Positions 51,907-60,854 of a stretch of 64,000 bases of DNA are shown one piece after another (the stretch's first letter is position 1; every line of letters begins with the position of its first letter). This DNA comes from Bacteroidaceae bacterium (GTDB lineage: Bacteria > Bacteroidota > Bacteroidia > Bacteroidales > Bacteroidaceae): the NCBI GenBank assembly GCA_017461605.1, contig JAFTXN010000004.1:1-64000 (forward strand), in the 5' to 3' direction. The notes below the pieces were generated by a model. That model made no database searches and was not told the origin of the DNA. It saw only the letters and a program-made list of their open reading frames with translations. A program made the position numbers and the translations under genes.

Positions 51907-52653
51907 TTACATGTTCATACCGCCGTCAACCTGGATTACCTGTCCGCTGACATAGGATGCCAGTTCGGAAGCAAGGAATACGGCCACATTGGCAATATCT
52001 TCGGGCTGTCCGCCACGGCGCAGAGGTATCTTCTTCGCCCAATCGGCACGCACCTCGTCGGGCAGGGCAGCTGTCATGGCTGTTTCGATAAATCCGGGAG
52101 CTATGGCGTTGGCACGGATGCCGCGACTTCCCATTTCCTGAGCCACACTCTTGGCGAGCGCAATCATGCCGGCCTTTGACGCGGCATAGTTGCTCTGACC
52201 TGCGTTTCCATGAACGCCGACCACGCTGGCCATATTGATAATCGAGCCACTGCGCTGGCGCATCATGATGGGCGTGCAAGCGTGTATGAAGTTGAAGGCC
52301 GATTTCAAGTTTACGTTGATCACAGCGTCCCACTGCTGTTCGGTCATTCGCATCATGAGTCCGTCTTTTGTGATTCCTGCGTTGTTCACCAGCACATCGA
52401 TGCTGCCGAAGTCGGCGTGCACCTGCTTCACCACTTCCTCGGTCTGAGCGAAGTCGGCCGCATTGCTGGCATAAGCCACACACTTCACGCCTTTGGCTTC
52501 AATCTCGGCGCGCGTTGCTTCGCCGTTTTCGTCAATCACCAGGTCGGTAAAGGCGATATTGGCACCTTCTTCCGCAAATTTCAGAGCTATAGCCTTGCCG
52601 ATGCCACGTGCGGCGCCGGTTACGAGAGCTGTTTTACCTGTTAAGAGTCCCAT
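51907..52653 (-). CDS. fabG: 3-oxoacyl-ACP reductase (248 aa)
   Basis: NADPH-dependent ketoreductase of fatty-acid elongation. TGAARGIGKAIAL glycine motif (residues 12-24), NNAG at about 90, catalytic Ser in IINMASVVGVHGN, YAASKAG (Tyr-x-x-x-Lys, about 155), and the FabG ending YVSGQVIQVDGGMNM. Length is exactly that of the family. It starts 12 bp after the TetR gene stop, so the regulator and enzyme form an operon. Confidence 0.94.
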   Translation of the reverse strand: MGLLTGKTALVTGAARGIGKAIALKFAEEGANIAFTDLVIDENGEATRAEIEAKGVKCVAYASNAADFAQTEEVVKQVHADFGSIDVLVNNAGITKDGLMMRMTEQQWDAVINVNLKSAFNFIHACTPIMMRQRSGSIINMASVVGVHGNAGQSNYAASKAGMIALAKSVAQEMGSRGIRANAIAPGFIETAMTAALPDEVRADWAKKIPLRRGGQPEDIANVAVFLASELASYVSGQVIQVDGGMNM

Positions 52654-52665
52654 AAGTTGAGTTTT

Positions 52666-53286
52666 TTATTTGGTAAATAAATTTGTTTGCAATGTAGTGG
52701 GGATGTTCATGCCCAGTGCCCGACATACGATGGCTGCGACGATGGGGCGACTGGTATTATCGTTCAAGCCGCGCCCCAGGCGGTCGTAAATGTAGGGTAC
52801 CTCGATGCCTTTCACCGAATAGTGTATGATTTCGGCGGTGAACGACGGGCATTCCACACTGAACGTTCCGCGACGACAGCCTTCCTCTATCACTCGTTGC
52901 AGGAGGGCAATCTCCTCTTCGTCGAAGGCTTTGCGTTTCCGCTCCACCAGCCAGATATTCTTGAAGAACTCTGCCCGAAGCGAACCATTGCGTGCCACGA
53001 CCTCCTTAATGGCACACAGGTGCGTGTATATCATGTTGATGAGCTTCTCTTCGGGCGGTGCATTCATGGCTGCCACCTCGTCCATTCTCTCAGATAGCAC
53101 TTCCAATTCGCTCTCGATGACGGCATCATAGATTTCTTCCTTGTTGCGAAAATAGGTGTAGAGCGTGCGCCGGCCTTTCTGCGATGCCTGCGCAATGTCG
53201 TTCATCGTGGTGGCATCAAGACCTTGACGGGCGAAAAGGTCGCGTGCCACTTCCACGAGTTTCTGTCTGGTTTTGGAGATGGACAT
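52666..53286 (-). CDS. TetR-family transcriptional regulator (206 aa)
   Basis: ATG 53286 gives MSISKTRQKLVEVARDLFAR. The helix-turn-helix is TTMNDIAQASQKGRRTLYTYFRN (about residues 26-48). The C-terminal ligand domain (about 70-200) has no recognised signature. Directly upstream of fabG, so it probably controls fatty-acid synthesis in response to an acyl ligand, which is inference. The longer frame from 53364 lacks family similarity in its first 26 residues. Confidence 0.9.
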   Translation of the reverse strand: MSISKTRQKLVEVARDLFARQGLDATTMNDIAQASQKGRRTLYTYFRNKEEIYDAVIESELEVLSERMDEVAAMNAPPEEKLINMIYTHLCAIKEVVARNGSLRAEFFKNIWLVERKRKAFDEEEIALLQRVIEEGCRRGTFSVECPSFTAEIIHYSVKGIEVPYIYDRLGRGLNDNTSRPIVAAIVCRALGMNIPTTLQTNLFTK

Positions 53287-53380
53287 ACTTTGTGAATGTT
53301 GAGGTAAGGACTGCAGCCGACGCACCACCCCAAAACGAGCTGCCGGAGTGATATAAATGCGCACACGTGCTGATTGTGTG

Positions 53381-53388
53381 CAAATTTA
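53381..53388 (-). promoter_or_regulatory. -7 element of the tetR-fabG operon
   Basis: On the minus strand TAAATTTG (complement of 53381-53388), leader of about 90 nt to ATG 53286. Confidence 0.45.
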
Positions 53389-53549
53389 AGGTAAAGGAGC
53401 GTAACCGCAAAGGCTTTGCAACGAATTTTATGCACACTCTCGCTTTTTGTGTGCTTTTTCAGAAAATCCTCCATCACCATCGCAAAACACTCGTCAACAG
53501 TTTGAGCTATTTTACTTACATTCTGTCAGAACGGGAGGTTGGATGCCGA

Positions 53550-53618
53550 TTTGGCAGAACGGCTGAAAATGCTTATCTTCGCAGTGATGGAGAATGTCGC
53601 GGCGTTCTCCATTTTTTT
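53550..53618 (+). other. Promoter followed at once by a terminator: possible tiny RNA
   Basis: TTTGG (53550-53554), 19 bp, TATCTTCG (53574-53581) looks like a promoter with a start near 53587. At that point begins ATGGAGAA (53587-53594), 10 nt, TTCTCCAT (53605-53612), then seven T. The predicted transcript would be only about 32 nt. No gene lies between tetR and this site on the + strand that would need the terminator. It may instead end a transcript I cannot see. Confidence 0.5.
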
Positions 53619-53640
53619 GTGCTCGCAAGGGGGCTTTATG

Positions 53641-53745
53641 CGCAGTGCTTTCCCGTTTTTTCACAAGCACTGCAGAATTTTCCGAACGCCTTGCAGATTT
53701 CTGCCGAAGCATTGTGCAAAGGCGCGCACCGCCTGCAAGCACTCC
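53641..53745. repeat. 21-bp phased palindrome array, locus G (five positions)
   Basis: Cores AGTGCTT (centre 53647), AAGCACT (53668), ACGCCTT (53689), AAGCATT (53710) and ACCGCCT (53731) are all 21 bp apart. A further AAGCACT lies out of phase at 53740. The array lies between divergent tetR and leuB, about 200 bp upstream of leuB. The fifth core is the weakest. Confidence 0.82.
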
Positions 53746-53848
53746 AGAGAGCGTGGGCGATGTTTTTACGAAACTTTAAGAAACATACATTGTGTAAGCA
53801 TTTTTAATCAAAAGCCGACACTTTGACAGACGAAAAGAATACAAAAGT

Positions 53849-53879
53849 TTTGTCTCGCGGACTTTTTTCGTTACTTTCG
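53849..53879 (+). promoter_or_regulatory. Promoter of leuB
   Basis: TTTG (53849-53852), 19 bp, TACTTTCG (53872-53879). Start near 53885, leader of about 55 nt. Confidence 0.65.
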
Positions 53880-53939
53880 CATTCGGATGTTTTCGCATCC
53901 CGCTTCAAAAAAGTTCAAAACCAAGAAAAAACATAGCTT

Positions 53940-55001
53940 ATGAAACTGAAAATAGCCGTACTCGCGGGCGACGGCATCGGCCCCGAGATTTCCACGCAGG
54001 GCGTGGCTGTGATGAGTGCCGTTTGTCGCAAGTTCGGGCATGAGGTTGCCTACACCGAAGCGCTGTGTGGCGCGGCGGCCATCGATGCAGTGGGCGACCC
54101 ATTTCCGGTCGACACTCTGAAAGCGTGCCAAGAGGCCGATGCTGTGCTGTTCTCCGCCGTAGGACACCCCAAATACGACAACGACCCTGCGGCCAAGGTA
54201 CGCCCGGAGCAGGGACTTCTGGCCATGCGCAAGCAGTTGGGGCTCTTTGCCAATATCCGTCCCGTTCAGACGTTCGACTGCCTGGTGCACAAATCTCCGC
54301 TCAAGGACGAGCTGGTGCGCGGGGCCGACTTCGTTTGCATCCGCGAACTGACGGGTGGTATGTACTTCGGGGAGAAGAAGGAAGGCAGCGACTACGCTCA
54401 CGACACCTGTGCCTACACACGTCCGGAAGTGGAGCGCATCCTGCGCGTGGCCTACGACTATGCCCGCCGTCGCAGGAAGCATCTCACCGTGGTCGACAAG
54501 GCTAACGTGCTGGCTTCGTCAAGACTTTGGCGCAAAGTGGCGCAAGAGATGGCTCCCGAGTATCCCGACGTAGAGACCGACTTCATGTATGTGGACAACG
54601 CGGCCATGCGCATGATTCAGGACCCCAAATTCTTCGATGTGATGGTAACAGAAAATACCTTCGGCGACATTCTCACCGATGAGGGTTCATGCATCACAGG
54701 TTCGATGGGCTTGCTCCCCTCGGCCTCGACAGGCGAGAGCACTCCCGTGTTTGAACCCATACACGGCTCCTGGCCACAAGCCACCGGCCTCGACATCGCC
54801 AACCCCTTGGCACAAATTCTGTCGGTGGCCATGCTGTTCGAACACTTCGGCTTGACGGACGAAGGGGCCTTGGTGCGCCGTGCCGTCGATGCCAGCCTGG
54901 ATGCCAATGTACGCACTCCCGAGATTCAGGTGGAGGGTGGCGAAAAATATGGAACGCGCGCCGTCGGCGAATGGATTGTGCGATGGATTGAGGAAAACTG
55001 A
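53940..55001 (+). CDS. leuB: 3-isopropylmalate dehydrogenase (353 aa)
   Basis: NAD-dependent oxidative decarboxylation of 3-isopropylmalate in leucine synthesis. [17 protein letters not shown] opening, R-rich substrate motif ANIRPVQTF and [24 protein letters not shown], the metal aspartates in [10 protein letters not shown] and [22 protein letters not shown], and [20 protein letters not shown]. All family positions are present. It is on the + strand, while leuA, leuC and leuD are on the minus strand 3-8 kb away. Confidence 0.97.
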   Translation: MKLKIAVLAGDGIGPEISTQGVAVMSAVCRKFGHEVAYTEALCGAAAIDAVGDPFPVDTLKACQEADAVLFSAVGHPKYDNDPAAKVRPEQGLLAMRKQLGLFANIRPVQTFDCLVHKSPLKDELVRGADFVCIRELTGGMYFGEKKEGSDYAHDTCAYTRPEVERILRVAYDYARRRRKHLTVVDKANVLASSRLWRKVAQEMAPEYPDVETDFMYVDNAAMRMIQDPKFFDVMVTENTFGDILTDEGSCITGSMGLLPSASTGESTPVFEPIHGSWPQATGLDIANPLAQILSVAMLFEHFGLTDEGALVRRAVDASLDANVRTPEIQVEGGEKYGTRAVGEWIVRWIEEN

Positions 55002-55052
55002 GCCACATAGATTACGGACAGCCCGAAGAAAAGCGTTGATCCTATAAACATA

Positions 55053-55097
55053 AAACGAGGAGCGGATGCCATCCTTACGCATCCGTTCCTCGTTTTT
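55053..55097 (+). terminator. Terminator of leuB
   Basis: AAACGAGGAGCGGATGC (55053-55069) and GCATCCGTTCCTCGTTT (55079-55095), one mismatch, followed by TT. Confidence 0.85.
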
Positions 55098-55154
55098 AGC
55101 ACTCCCCTCCGGCAAGCTATCCGTGCTTTCTTGGTGCGCTTCACCCCTTTTTCG

Positions 55155-55162
55155 TAATTTTG
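55155..55162 (+). promoter_or_regulatory. -7 element of queA
   Basis: TAATTTTG fits TAnnTTTG, with TTGG about 20 bp upstream (55131-55134). Start near 55168, leader of about 16 nt to ATG 55184, which excludes the TTG at 55160. Confidence 0.6.
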
Positions 55163-55183
55163 CACCGTTTTCAAGAAATACGC

Positions 55184-56425
55184 ATGACACACGACCCACG
55201 ACACATACGCATCAGCGACTATGCCTACGGGCTACCCGACGAACGCATTGCCAAGTATCCCATGGCCGAACGCGATGCATCAAAACTTCTCATCTATCGC
55301 GACGGTTCCGTTAGCGAGGATGGATTTCGCCACATAGCGGACCACCTGCCCGAAGGAGCACTGATGGTTTTCAACAACACACGCGTCATCCGTGCCCGTT
55401 TGCACTTCAACAAGTCGACAGGCGCACAGATTGAGGTGTTCTGCCTCGAGCCGCACACACCAGCCGACTACCAACTCACCTTTGCCGCTAAGGGAAGCTG
55501 CACTTGGACCTGCCTCATCGGAAACCTGAAGAAGTGGAAAGAAGGAGCACTGGAGCGAAACATCCCGATGGGAGAGAAAAGCGTTTGCCTCAAGGCAGAA
55601 CGCATCGGAGTGAGCGGAACAGGACACGAAGTGCGTTTCAGTTGGGACCAACCGGATGTGAGTTGGGCCGAAGTGCTCGAAGCCATTGGCGAACTGCCTA
55701 TCCCACCCTACCTCAACCGAGCCACAGAAACGAGCGACCTGAGTACATATCAGACGGTCTATTCCAAAATCAAGGGCAGTGTAGCCGCACCTACCGCCGG
55801 CCTGCACTTCACTCCGGCCGTGCTGGAGGCCATCGACCGCAAAGGTATCGAACGAAACGAGATAACACTACACGTGGGCGCCGGCACCTTCAAGCCGGTG
55901 AAAAGTGAGGAAATAGGCGGACACGCCATGCATGCCGAATGGGTGGCTGTGCCGCGCGAAAGCATCGAGCGCCTGCTGGCTCACGGCGGAGAGTGCATCG
56001 CCGTGGGAACGACCAGTGTGCGTACTCTCGAAAGCCTCTACTATGTGGGCGTGATGCTTGCCCGCAATCCGGAAGCCACGCAAGACGATTTGCATGTGCC
56101 TCAGTGGTTGCCCTACGAGTATGCCGAAACCGCTGAAGCCCCACTCAGCACCTGCGAAGCCCTGCAGAACATTCTGGACTACCTCGACCGAAATGCGCTG
56201 CCGGTGCTGCACACTTCCACACAGATTATCATCGCACCGGGCTACCGTTATCACATTGTCCGCGCCATAGTGACGAATTTTCACCAGCCACAAAGCACCT
56301 TGCTGCTCTTGGTGTCGGCCTTTGTGGGTGAGGACTGGAAAAACATCTATCGCTATGCCCTCGAGCACGACTTCCGTTTTCTGAGTTACGGAGACAGTTC
56401 GCTGCTTTTCCCGAAGCAAGTATAA
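55184..56425 (+). CDS. queA: S-adenosylmethionine:tRNA ribosyltransferase-isomerase, long Bacteroidetes form (413 aa)
   Basis: Queuosine pathway enzyme that transfers the ribosyl group of SAM to preQ1 in tRNA. Motifs: MVFNNTRVIRARLHFNK, PPYL, TYQTVYSKIKGSVAAPTAGLHFTP, LHVGAGTFKPV, VGTTSVRTLESL and the end TNFHQPQSTLLLLVSAFVG. About 60 residues longer than E. coli QueA because of inserts near residues 85-130 and 295-330, normal for Bacteroidales. No other queuosine gene is adjacent. Confidence 0.93.
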   Translation: MTHDPRHIRISDYAYGLPDERIAKYPMAERDASKLLIYRDGSVSEDGFRHIADHLPEGALMVFNNTRVIRARLHFNKSTGAQIEVFCLEPHTPADYQLTFAAKGSCTWTCLIGNLKKWKEGALERNIPMGEKSVCLKAERIGVSGTGHEVRFSWDQPDVSWAEVLEAIGELPIPPYLNRATETSDLSTYQTVYSKIKGSVAAPTAGLHFTPAVLEAIDRKGIERNEITLHVGAGTFKPVKSEEIGGHAMHAEWVAVPRESIERLLAHGGECIAVGTTSVRTLESLYYVGVMLARNPEATQDDLHVPQWLPYEYAETAEAPLSTCEALQNILDYLDRNALPVLHTSTQIIIAPGYRYHIVRAIVTNFHQPQSTLLLLVSAFVGEDWKNIYRYALEHDFRFLSYGDSSLLFPKQV

Positions 56426-56441
56426 ATCTCACAACACAACA

Positions 56442-56487
56442 AAAATCCCTCCCCGAAGCAATCACACACTTCGGGGAGGGATTTTTG
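56442..56487. terminator. Bidirectional terminator between queA and cimA-like gene
   Basis: AAAAATCCCTCCCCGAAG (56442-56459) and CTTCGGGGAGGGATTTTT (56470-56487), perfect 18-bp arms with a 10-nt loop, T-run on both strands. Confidence 0.93.
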
Positions 56488-56537
56488 TATTTTATCAACA
56501 AGGTTTCAGCCCGCGGGTGGGCCTCCGGTCGCCTGCA

Positions 56538-58085
56538 TCAACACGGCTCGCTGTCGGTCGCCGCATTCTGCGCATTGTCCTCCAGGAGGTTCAGCATCTT
56601 CACCGTAGCCTTGATGGCCGCATCGGTTTGGTCGGCATCGAGGCCTCGGGTGCGAAACACCTTCTCGCCCAGACGCCAAGTGATAACGGCTTGCACCAAA
56701 GCATCCGTGCGACCGCCGGGCGGGATGGTAACATAGTAGCCCTCCAGCAAAGGGAAGTCGCGGCGCAACTCGTGCTCGTAGATATTTCGGAGTCCCCGCA
56801 TGAAAGCATCATACTGGCCGTTACCACTCGCATTGGCTTCGTAGGCTTTTCCGTCAATCTCGATGCGAAACGACGCCGTGGGTTTCAGACCATAGGCCGT
56901 GGTTACAAAATAACTCACCAAGCGCACACGATTATCGGCAGTGCTCTGCCGAAGCACGTCAGACACGATGTAAGGCAGGTCGTCGGGTGTAACAACTTCC
57001 TTCTTGTCTCCCAACTCGATGATACGCTGTGTTACGGCACGTGCCTGCTCTGCCGTAATCTCCAGTCCCAATGCTTCAAGATTTTTGAGGATATTGGCTT
57101 TTCCGCTATTCTTTCCCAAAGCATACTCACGCTGTCTGCCAAAACGTTCGGGCAACAAAGCATTGCAATAGAGTCCGCTCTTGTTATCGCCGTCGGCATG
57201 CACACCCGCCACCTGTGTGAATACATTTTCGCCCACGATGGGACGATTGGCCGGCACCGCGATGCCGCTATAGCTCTCCACCAAGCGACTTGTTTCATAA
57301 AGCCGACTCTCATCCACAGACGTCTCGGCTGAAAAGTGGTCGTGCAGCAAGGCTTGCACACTCGAGAGCGGCGCATTGCCGGCTCGCTCGCCCAACCCGT
57401 TGACGGCCGTGTGGATGCCATTGAACCCACTGCGCACGGCTGCCGACACATTGGCGATGGCCAGGTCGTAGTCGTTGTGTGCGTGGAAGTCGAAGTGTAA
57501 ATTCGGGTAACGCCGCCGCATCTTCCGCATATAGGTCTGCGCCAGCAGCGGATTGAGCACACCCAACGTATCCGGCAACATAAAACGTCGCACTGCCGAC
57601 TGTGCGAGCGCATCGACCAGGGCGAAAACATACTCCGGCTCTTGCATTCCGTTACTCCAATCCTCCAGATACACATTCACCGTGAGGCCGGCAGCTGTGG
57701 CTCTTTCCACTTCGGCCAACACGTCTGCGATGTGCTGCTCGGGGCTTTTTCGCAGTTGCAGTTCGCAATGACGACGCGACCCCTTGCAGAGCAGATTCAT
57801 CACACGGCCACCGCAGGACTTTATCCAGTCTATGGAAATTCCGCCATCCACAAATCCCAACACCTCAACGCGCTCCAGCATTCCGTGGCGTGCAGCCCAA
57901 CGACAGATGTCGCCCACGGCCTGACGCTCACCCTGCGACACGCGAGCCGAAGCCACCTCAACGCGATCCACCCCCACACTGCGCAAGAGTTGTTTGGCAA
58001 TGTGGAGTTTCTCATGAGGCAGGAACGATACGCCGCTGGTCTGTTCGCCATCGCGCAGCGTGGTGTCCATGATTTCTATTCTCAT
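56538..58085 (-). CDS. LeuA-like DRE-TIM synthase, probable citramalate synthase (515 aa)
   Basis: [16 protein letters not shown] is the DRE-TIM metallolyase opening with the catalytic R-D. HAHNDYDLAIAN supplies the metal histidines, and NGLGERAGNAPL and GVHADGDNKSGLY follow. A LeuA-type allosteric domain lies at about residues 380-500 (RLVSYFVTTAYGLKPTASFRIEID). It differs from the true leuA in this window (60854-62350) throughout. Bacteroidales carry such a second LeuA-like gene in the leu cluster, often suggested as citramalate synthase (isoleucine from pyruvate) or a paralogue of isopropylmalate synthase. Substrate not settled by sequence. It starts 24 bp after leuD. Confidence 0.8.
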   Translation of the reverse strand: MRIEIMDTTLRDGEQTSGVSFLPHEKLHIAKQLLRSVGVDRVEVASARVSQGERQAVGDICRWAARHGMLERVEVLGFVDGGISIDWIKSCGGRVMNLLCKGSRRHCELQLRKSPEQHIADVLAEVERATAAGLTVNVYLEDWSNGMQEPEYVFALVDALAQSAVRRFMLPDTLGVLNPLLAQTYMRKMRRRYPNLHFDFHAHNDYDLAIANVSAAVRSGFNGIHTAVNGLGERAGNAPLSSVQALLHDHFSAETSVDESRLYETSRLVESYSGIAVPANRPIVGENVFTQVAGVHADGDNKSGLYCNALLPERFGRQREYALGKNSGKANILKNLEALGLEITAEQARAVTQRIIELGDKKEVVTPDDLPYIVSDVLRQSTADNRVRLVSYFVTTAYGLKPTASFRIEIDGKAYEANASGNGQYDAFMRGLRNIYEHELRRDFPLLEGYYVTIPPGGRTDALVQAVITWRLGEKVFRTRGLDADQTDAAIKATVKMLNLLEDNAQNAATDSEPC

Positions 58086-58109
58086 AGTCGGAACTTCAAT
58101 AACGTTTGT

Positions 58110-58694
58110 TCAATGTTGGGCTTCCCACTGCTCGATTTTCTCCTTGTTCTCCAAGAGATAGTCAATGTCGTCGAGCGCGTTCATGAGGCAATACTTCTTG
58201 TAGCCATTGAGCTCAAAACTTTCGGAACGTCCCGTGGCCTCATTCGTGATGGTCTGCGCAGGGACGTCCACCGTGACCAGCGTCTTGGCATCGGCCTCTA
58301 TGCTCTTGAAGAGTTCGGCAAGAAAATCCTCGCTCACGACCACGGGAAGCACAAAGTTGTTTAGCTCATTCTGCTTGTGGATGTCGGCAAAGAAACTACT
58401 GACCACGACCCTGAAGCCATAGCCTGCGATGGCCCAGGCGGCATGTTCGCGACTGCTTCCGCAACCGAAGTTTTTGCCGGCCACGAGTATCTCTCCCGAG
58501 TAGGCGGGGTCGTTCAGCACGAAGTCTTTCGGCGTTCCGTCGGGTGCATAGCGCCAATCGCGGAACAAGTTCTCACCAAACCCCTCCTTGTCGGTGGCTT
58601 TGAGGAAGCGCGCCGGAATGATTTGGTCGGTATCTACGTTTTCGAGCGGCAGGGGTACACAAGTGCTCTTGATGATATTGAATTTCTGTTTCAT
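58110..58694 (-). CDS. leuD: 3-isopropylmalate dehydratase small subunit (194 aa)
   Basis: Swivel-domain subunit that pairs with LeuC. N-terminal [22 protein letters not shown], conserved [23 protein letters not shown] and [14 protein letters not shown] motifs. Length is about 195, standard. It lies 32 bp after leuC and before the cimA-like gene on the same strand. Confidence 0.97.
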   Translation of the reverse strand: MKQKFNIIKSTCVPLPLENVDTDQIIPARFLKATDKEGFGENLFRDWRYAPDGTPKDFVLNDPAYSGEILVAGKNFGCGSSREHAAWAIAGYGFRVVVSSFFADIHKQNELNNFVLPVVVSEDFLAELFKSIEADAKTLVTVDVPAQTITNEATGRSESFELNGYKKYCLMNALDDIDYLLENKEKIEQWEAQH

Positions 58695-58726
58695 GTTTCA
58701 AAATTTGAGAAAGGCGTTACAACTTT

Positions 58727-60106
58727 TCAGGATAGAAAATCGCGCGGATCGGTAATCACTCCGGTAACTGCAGCTGCGGCGGCCACCAGCGGCGAAGCGA
58801 GGCAGGTGCGTGCGCCGGGACCTTGGCGTCCCTCGAAATTGCGGTTCGAAGTTGAGACCGCCAGTTTGCCGGCCGGAATCTTGTCATCGTTCATCGCCAA
58901 ACAGGCGGAGCATCCCGGCTGACGGATTTCGAAACCGGCCTCTGCCAGCACCACATCCAGCCCCTCGGCCTTGATTTGCTCCAACACCTTCCACGAGCCC
59001 GGCACCAGCCATGCCGTCACTCCGTCGGCCTTGCGGCGGCCCTTGGCAATGGATGCGAAAGCACGAAAATCCTCAATGCGACCATTGGTGCAGGCACCGA
59101 GGAAAACGTAGTCTACCGGTGTGCCGACCATGCGTTGGCCTGCCGAAAAACGCATATAGGCCAGGGCTTTCTCGTCGGAGGCATTCTGGGGTTCGGGAAT
59201 GGTTTGCGAAATTCCGATGCCCATTCCCGGATTTGTTCCGTAGGTAATCATCGGTTCGATGTCGGCCGCGTCAAAGGTTTCTTCACGGTCGAACACGGCG
59301 TCTTCACCGCTTCGGAGCGTGCGCCAATAGGCCACGGCCTTTTCCCACTCGGCACCCTGTGGTGCGTAGGGGCGGCCTTTGATGTAGTCGAAAGTGGTTT
59401 CGTCGGGGGCCACAAAGCCTCCGCGCGCTCCCATCTCGATGCTGAGATTGCAGAGCGTGAGTCGGCCTTCCATCGAGAGTGCTTGCACAGTGCTGCCGGC
59501 ATACTCTACAAAATATCCCGTGGCACCGCTGGTTGTGATTTTACTCATTATATATAATGCCACGTCCTTGGCCGTAACTCCCGGACGCAATGCGCCGTTC
59601 ACAGAGATGCGCATTGACTTGGGCTTGCTCTGAAGGATGCATTGCGACGCCAAGACCTGCTCCACCTCGCTCGTTCCTATACCAAATGACACGGCTCCCA
59701 TGGCTCCGTGGGTCGAGGTGTGCGAATCGCCACACACGATGGTCATTCCCGGCAACGAGAGTCCCTGCTCCGGACCTACCACGTGGATAATTCCGTTGTT
59801 GGGGTGCATCATTCCGAAGTGCGTCAGGCCAAAATCGGCTGCATTCTGCGCCAACGTGTCCACCTGATGACGCGATACGGGGTCCTCGATGGGTTTGTCC
59901 TGATCGTGCGTCGGTGTGTTGTGATCGGGCATACAAACAATCTGATCGGGGCGGAAACATTTCAGTCCGCGTGCCCGCATACCGGCAAAGGCTTGCGGAC
60001 TTGTTACCTCGTGACAGTAGAGGCGGTCGATGTAGAGCTGTGTGGGGCCATCGGGTACGCACTGCACCACATGGGCATCCCAGATTTTGTCGAAAAGTGT
60101 ATTCAT
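58727..60106 (-). CDS. leuC: 3-isopropylmalate dehydratase large subunit (459 aa)
   Basis: Aconitase-family [4Fe-4S] enzyme isomerising isopropylmalate. The iron-sulfur cysteines are in [13 protein letters not shown] (about residue 340) and GCSACLAMN (about 400-405), both present. [15 protein letters not shown] and [24 protein letters not shown] are substrate and fold motifs. Its start at 60106 is 463 bp downstream of the previous gene, and a phased palindrome array lies in that gap. Confidence 0.97.
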   Translation of the reverse strand: MNTLFDKIWDAHVVQCVPDGPTQLYIDRLYCHEVTSPQAFAGMRARGLKCFRPDQIVCMPDHNTPTHDQDKPIEDPVSRHQVDTLAQNAADFGLTHFGMMHPNNGIIHVVGPEQGLSLPGMTIVCGDSHTSTHGAMGAVSFGIGTSEVEQVLASQCILQSKPKSMRISVNGALRPGVTAKDVALYIMSKITTSGATGYFVEYAGSTVQALSMEGRLTLCNLSIEMGARGGFVAPDETTFDYIKGRPYAPQGAEWEKAVAYWRTLRSGEDAVFDREETFDAADIEPMITYGTNPGMGIGISQTIPEPQNASDEKALAYMRFSAGQRMVGTPVDYVFLGACTNGRIEDFRAFASIAKGRRKADGVTAWLVPGSWKVLEQIKAEGLDVVLAEAGFEIRQPGCSACLAMNDDKIPAGKLAVSTSNRNFEGRQGPGARTCLASPLVAAAAAVTGVITDPRDFLS

Positions 60107-60321
60107 ATCTGTTGTTTTGTTTCAATTCTTCACAATGCTTTCCGCGTCTTGCTTCCGGCCCTCCGATGATGCCGGGCGCTCTGCCGAAAGTTAGGAACGG
60201 CGAATGTACGACTTAAAAACGCTTTTTACAACATTTTCACACCAAAAAGCGTCTTTTTCGTGGCTTTTTGCCACACAAACACCCAATTTCTGCATTTTCT
60301 GTCCGTATCCGGCATCTTTGC

Positions 60322-60394
60322 AAAGGCTTTCGGAAAATATCTCACGCCTTGACACGCGCGTATCAAGCGCTTGACACAAAAATATCAAGGCGTG
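60322..60394. repeat. 21-bp phased palindrome array, locus I
   Basis: Palindromes AAAGGCTTT (centre 60326), TCACGCCTTGA (60347), TCAAGCGCTTGA (60368.5) and TCAAGGCGTGA (60390) are spaced 21 to 21.5 bp. The arms are TC/GA, different from every other locus. It lies 216 bp upstream of leuC and 86 bp from the terminator at 60480-60510. The gap 60107-60479 otherwise shows nothing I can name. Confidence 0.85.
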
Positions 60395-60479
60395 AGAAAA
60401 AACTTGATACCCGATTTCACACTCCTAACCGGCCTGAGAATTCCGCTTCTGCGCATTCTGCCTCTCCTTCACACAACAA

Positions 60480-60509
60480 AAGAAGCACCCGCTTGGGCGG
60501 ATGCTTCTT
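60480..60509 (-). terminator. Terminator after the leuA-membrane protein pair
   Basis: AAGAAGCA (60480-60487) and TGCTTCTT (60502-60509) with an inner CCGC/GCGG stem. The minus strand continues with TTTTG. Confidence 0.8.
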
Positions 60510-60569
60510 GAAGATGGTTTTTCTGTTTTTATACAAAGTACGCTGCTGTTTGCAATCGCCCCTCGCCGC

Positions 60570-60854
60570 TCAGCTGAAGATGAGGCAGGCATCGGCGATG
60601 GTGATAAGCAATGCCAGCACTGCCACAAACACCGAGGGAATCACAAAGCAGCGATCGTAAAGTTCGAGACTCAAGAAGAAGAAGAGTGCCGGCACAATCC
60701 AAAGCAGCTGCGTGAGCACATACAGAAGCAGGCGCACAAAGCCGGAATCGCTCGTACCGAACGGCTGCAAGCCGAAGAGAAACAGCGGACACACCAGCAC
60801 AGGCAGCAGGCCTGTTCCGGCCAAAGCCAAGAGCCATTTGGGAAAATTCTTCAT
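60570..60854 (-). CDS. Small membrane protein of unknown function (94 aa)
   Basis: ATG 60854 shares bases with the leuA stop (TGATG), so it is translationally coupled to leu[21 protein letters not shown] opens three hydrophobic segments (about residues 6-27, 38-62, 68-92) with little loop between. No motif recognised. Coupling to leuA makes a role in amino-acid metabolism or export possible, but a small integral membrane protein can also be unrelated. The longer frame from 60878 would overlap leuA by 25 bases and is less likely. Confidence 0.7.
   Translation of the reverse strand: MKNFPKWLLALAGTGLLPVLVCPLFLFGLQPFGTSDSGFVRLLLYVLTQLLWIVPALFFFLSLELYDRCFVIPSVFVAVLALLITIADACLIFS

Noticed and set aside
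53367-53807. 146-residue and overlapping frames between tetR and leuB
   Set aside because: They cross promoter, terminator and repeat signals and have no family resemblance.
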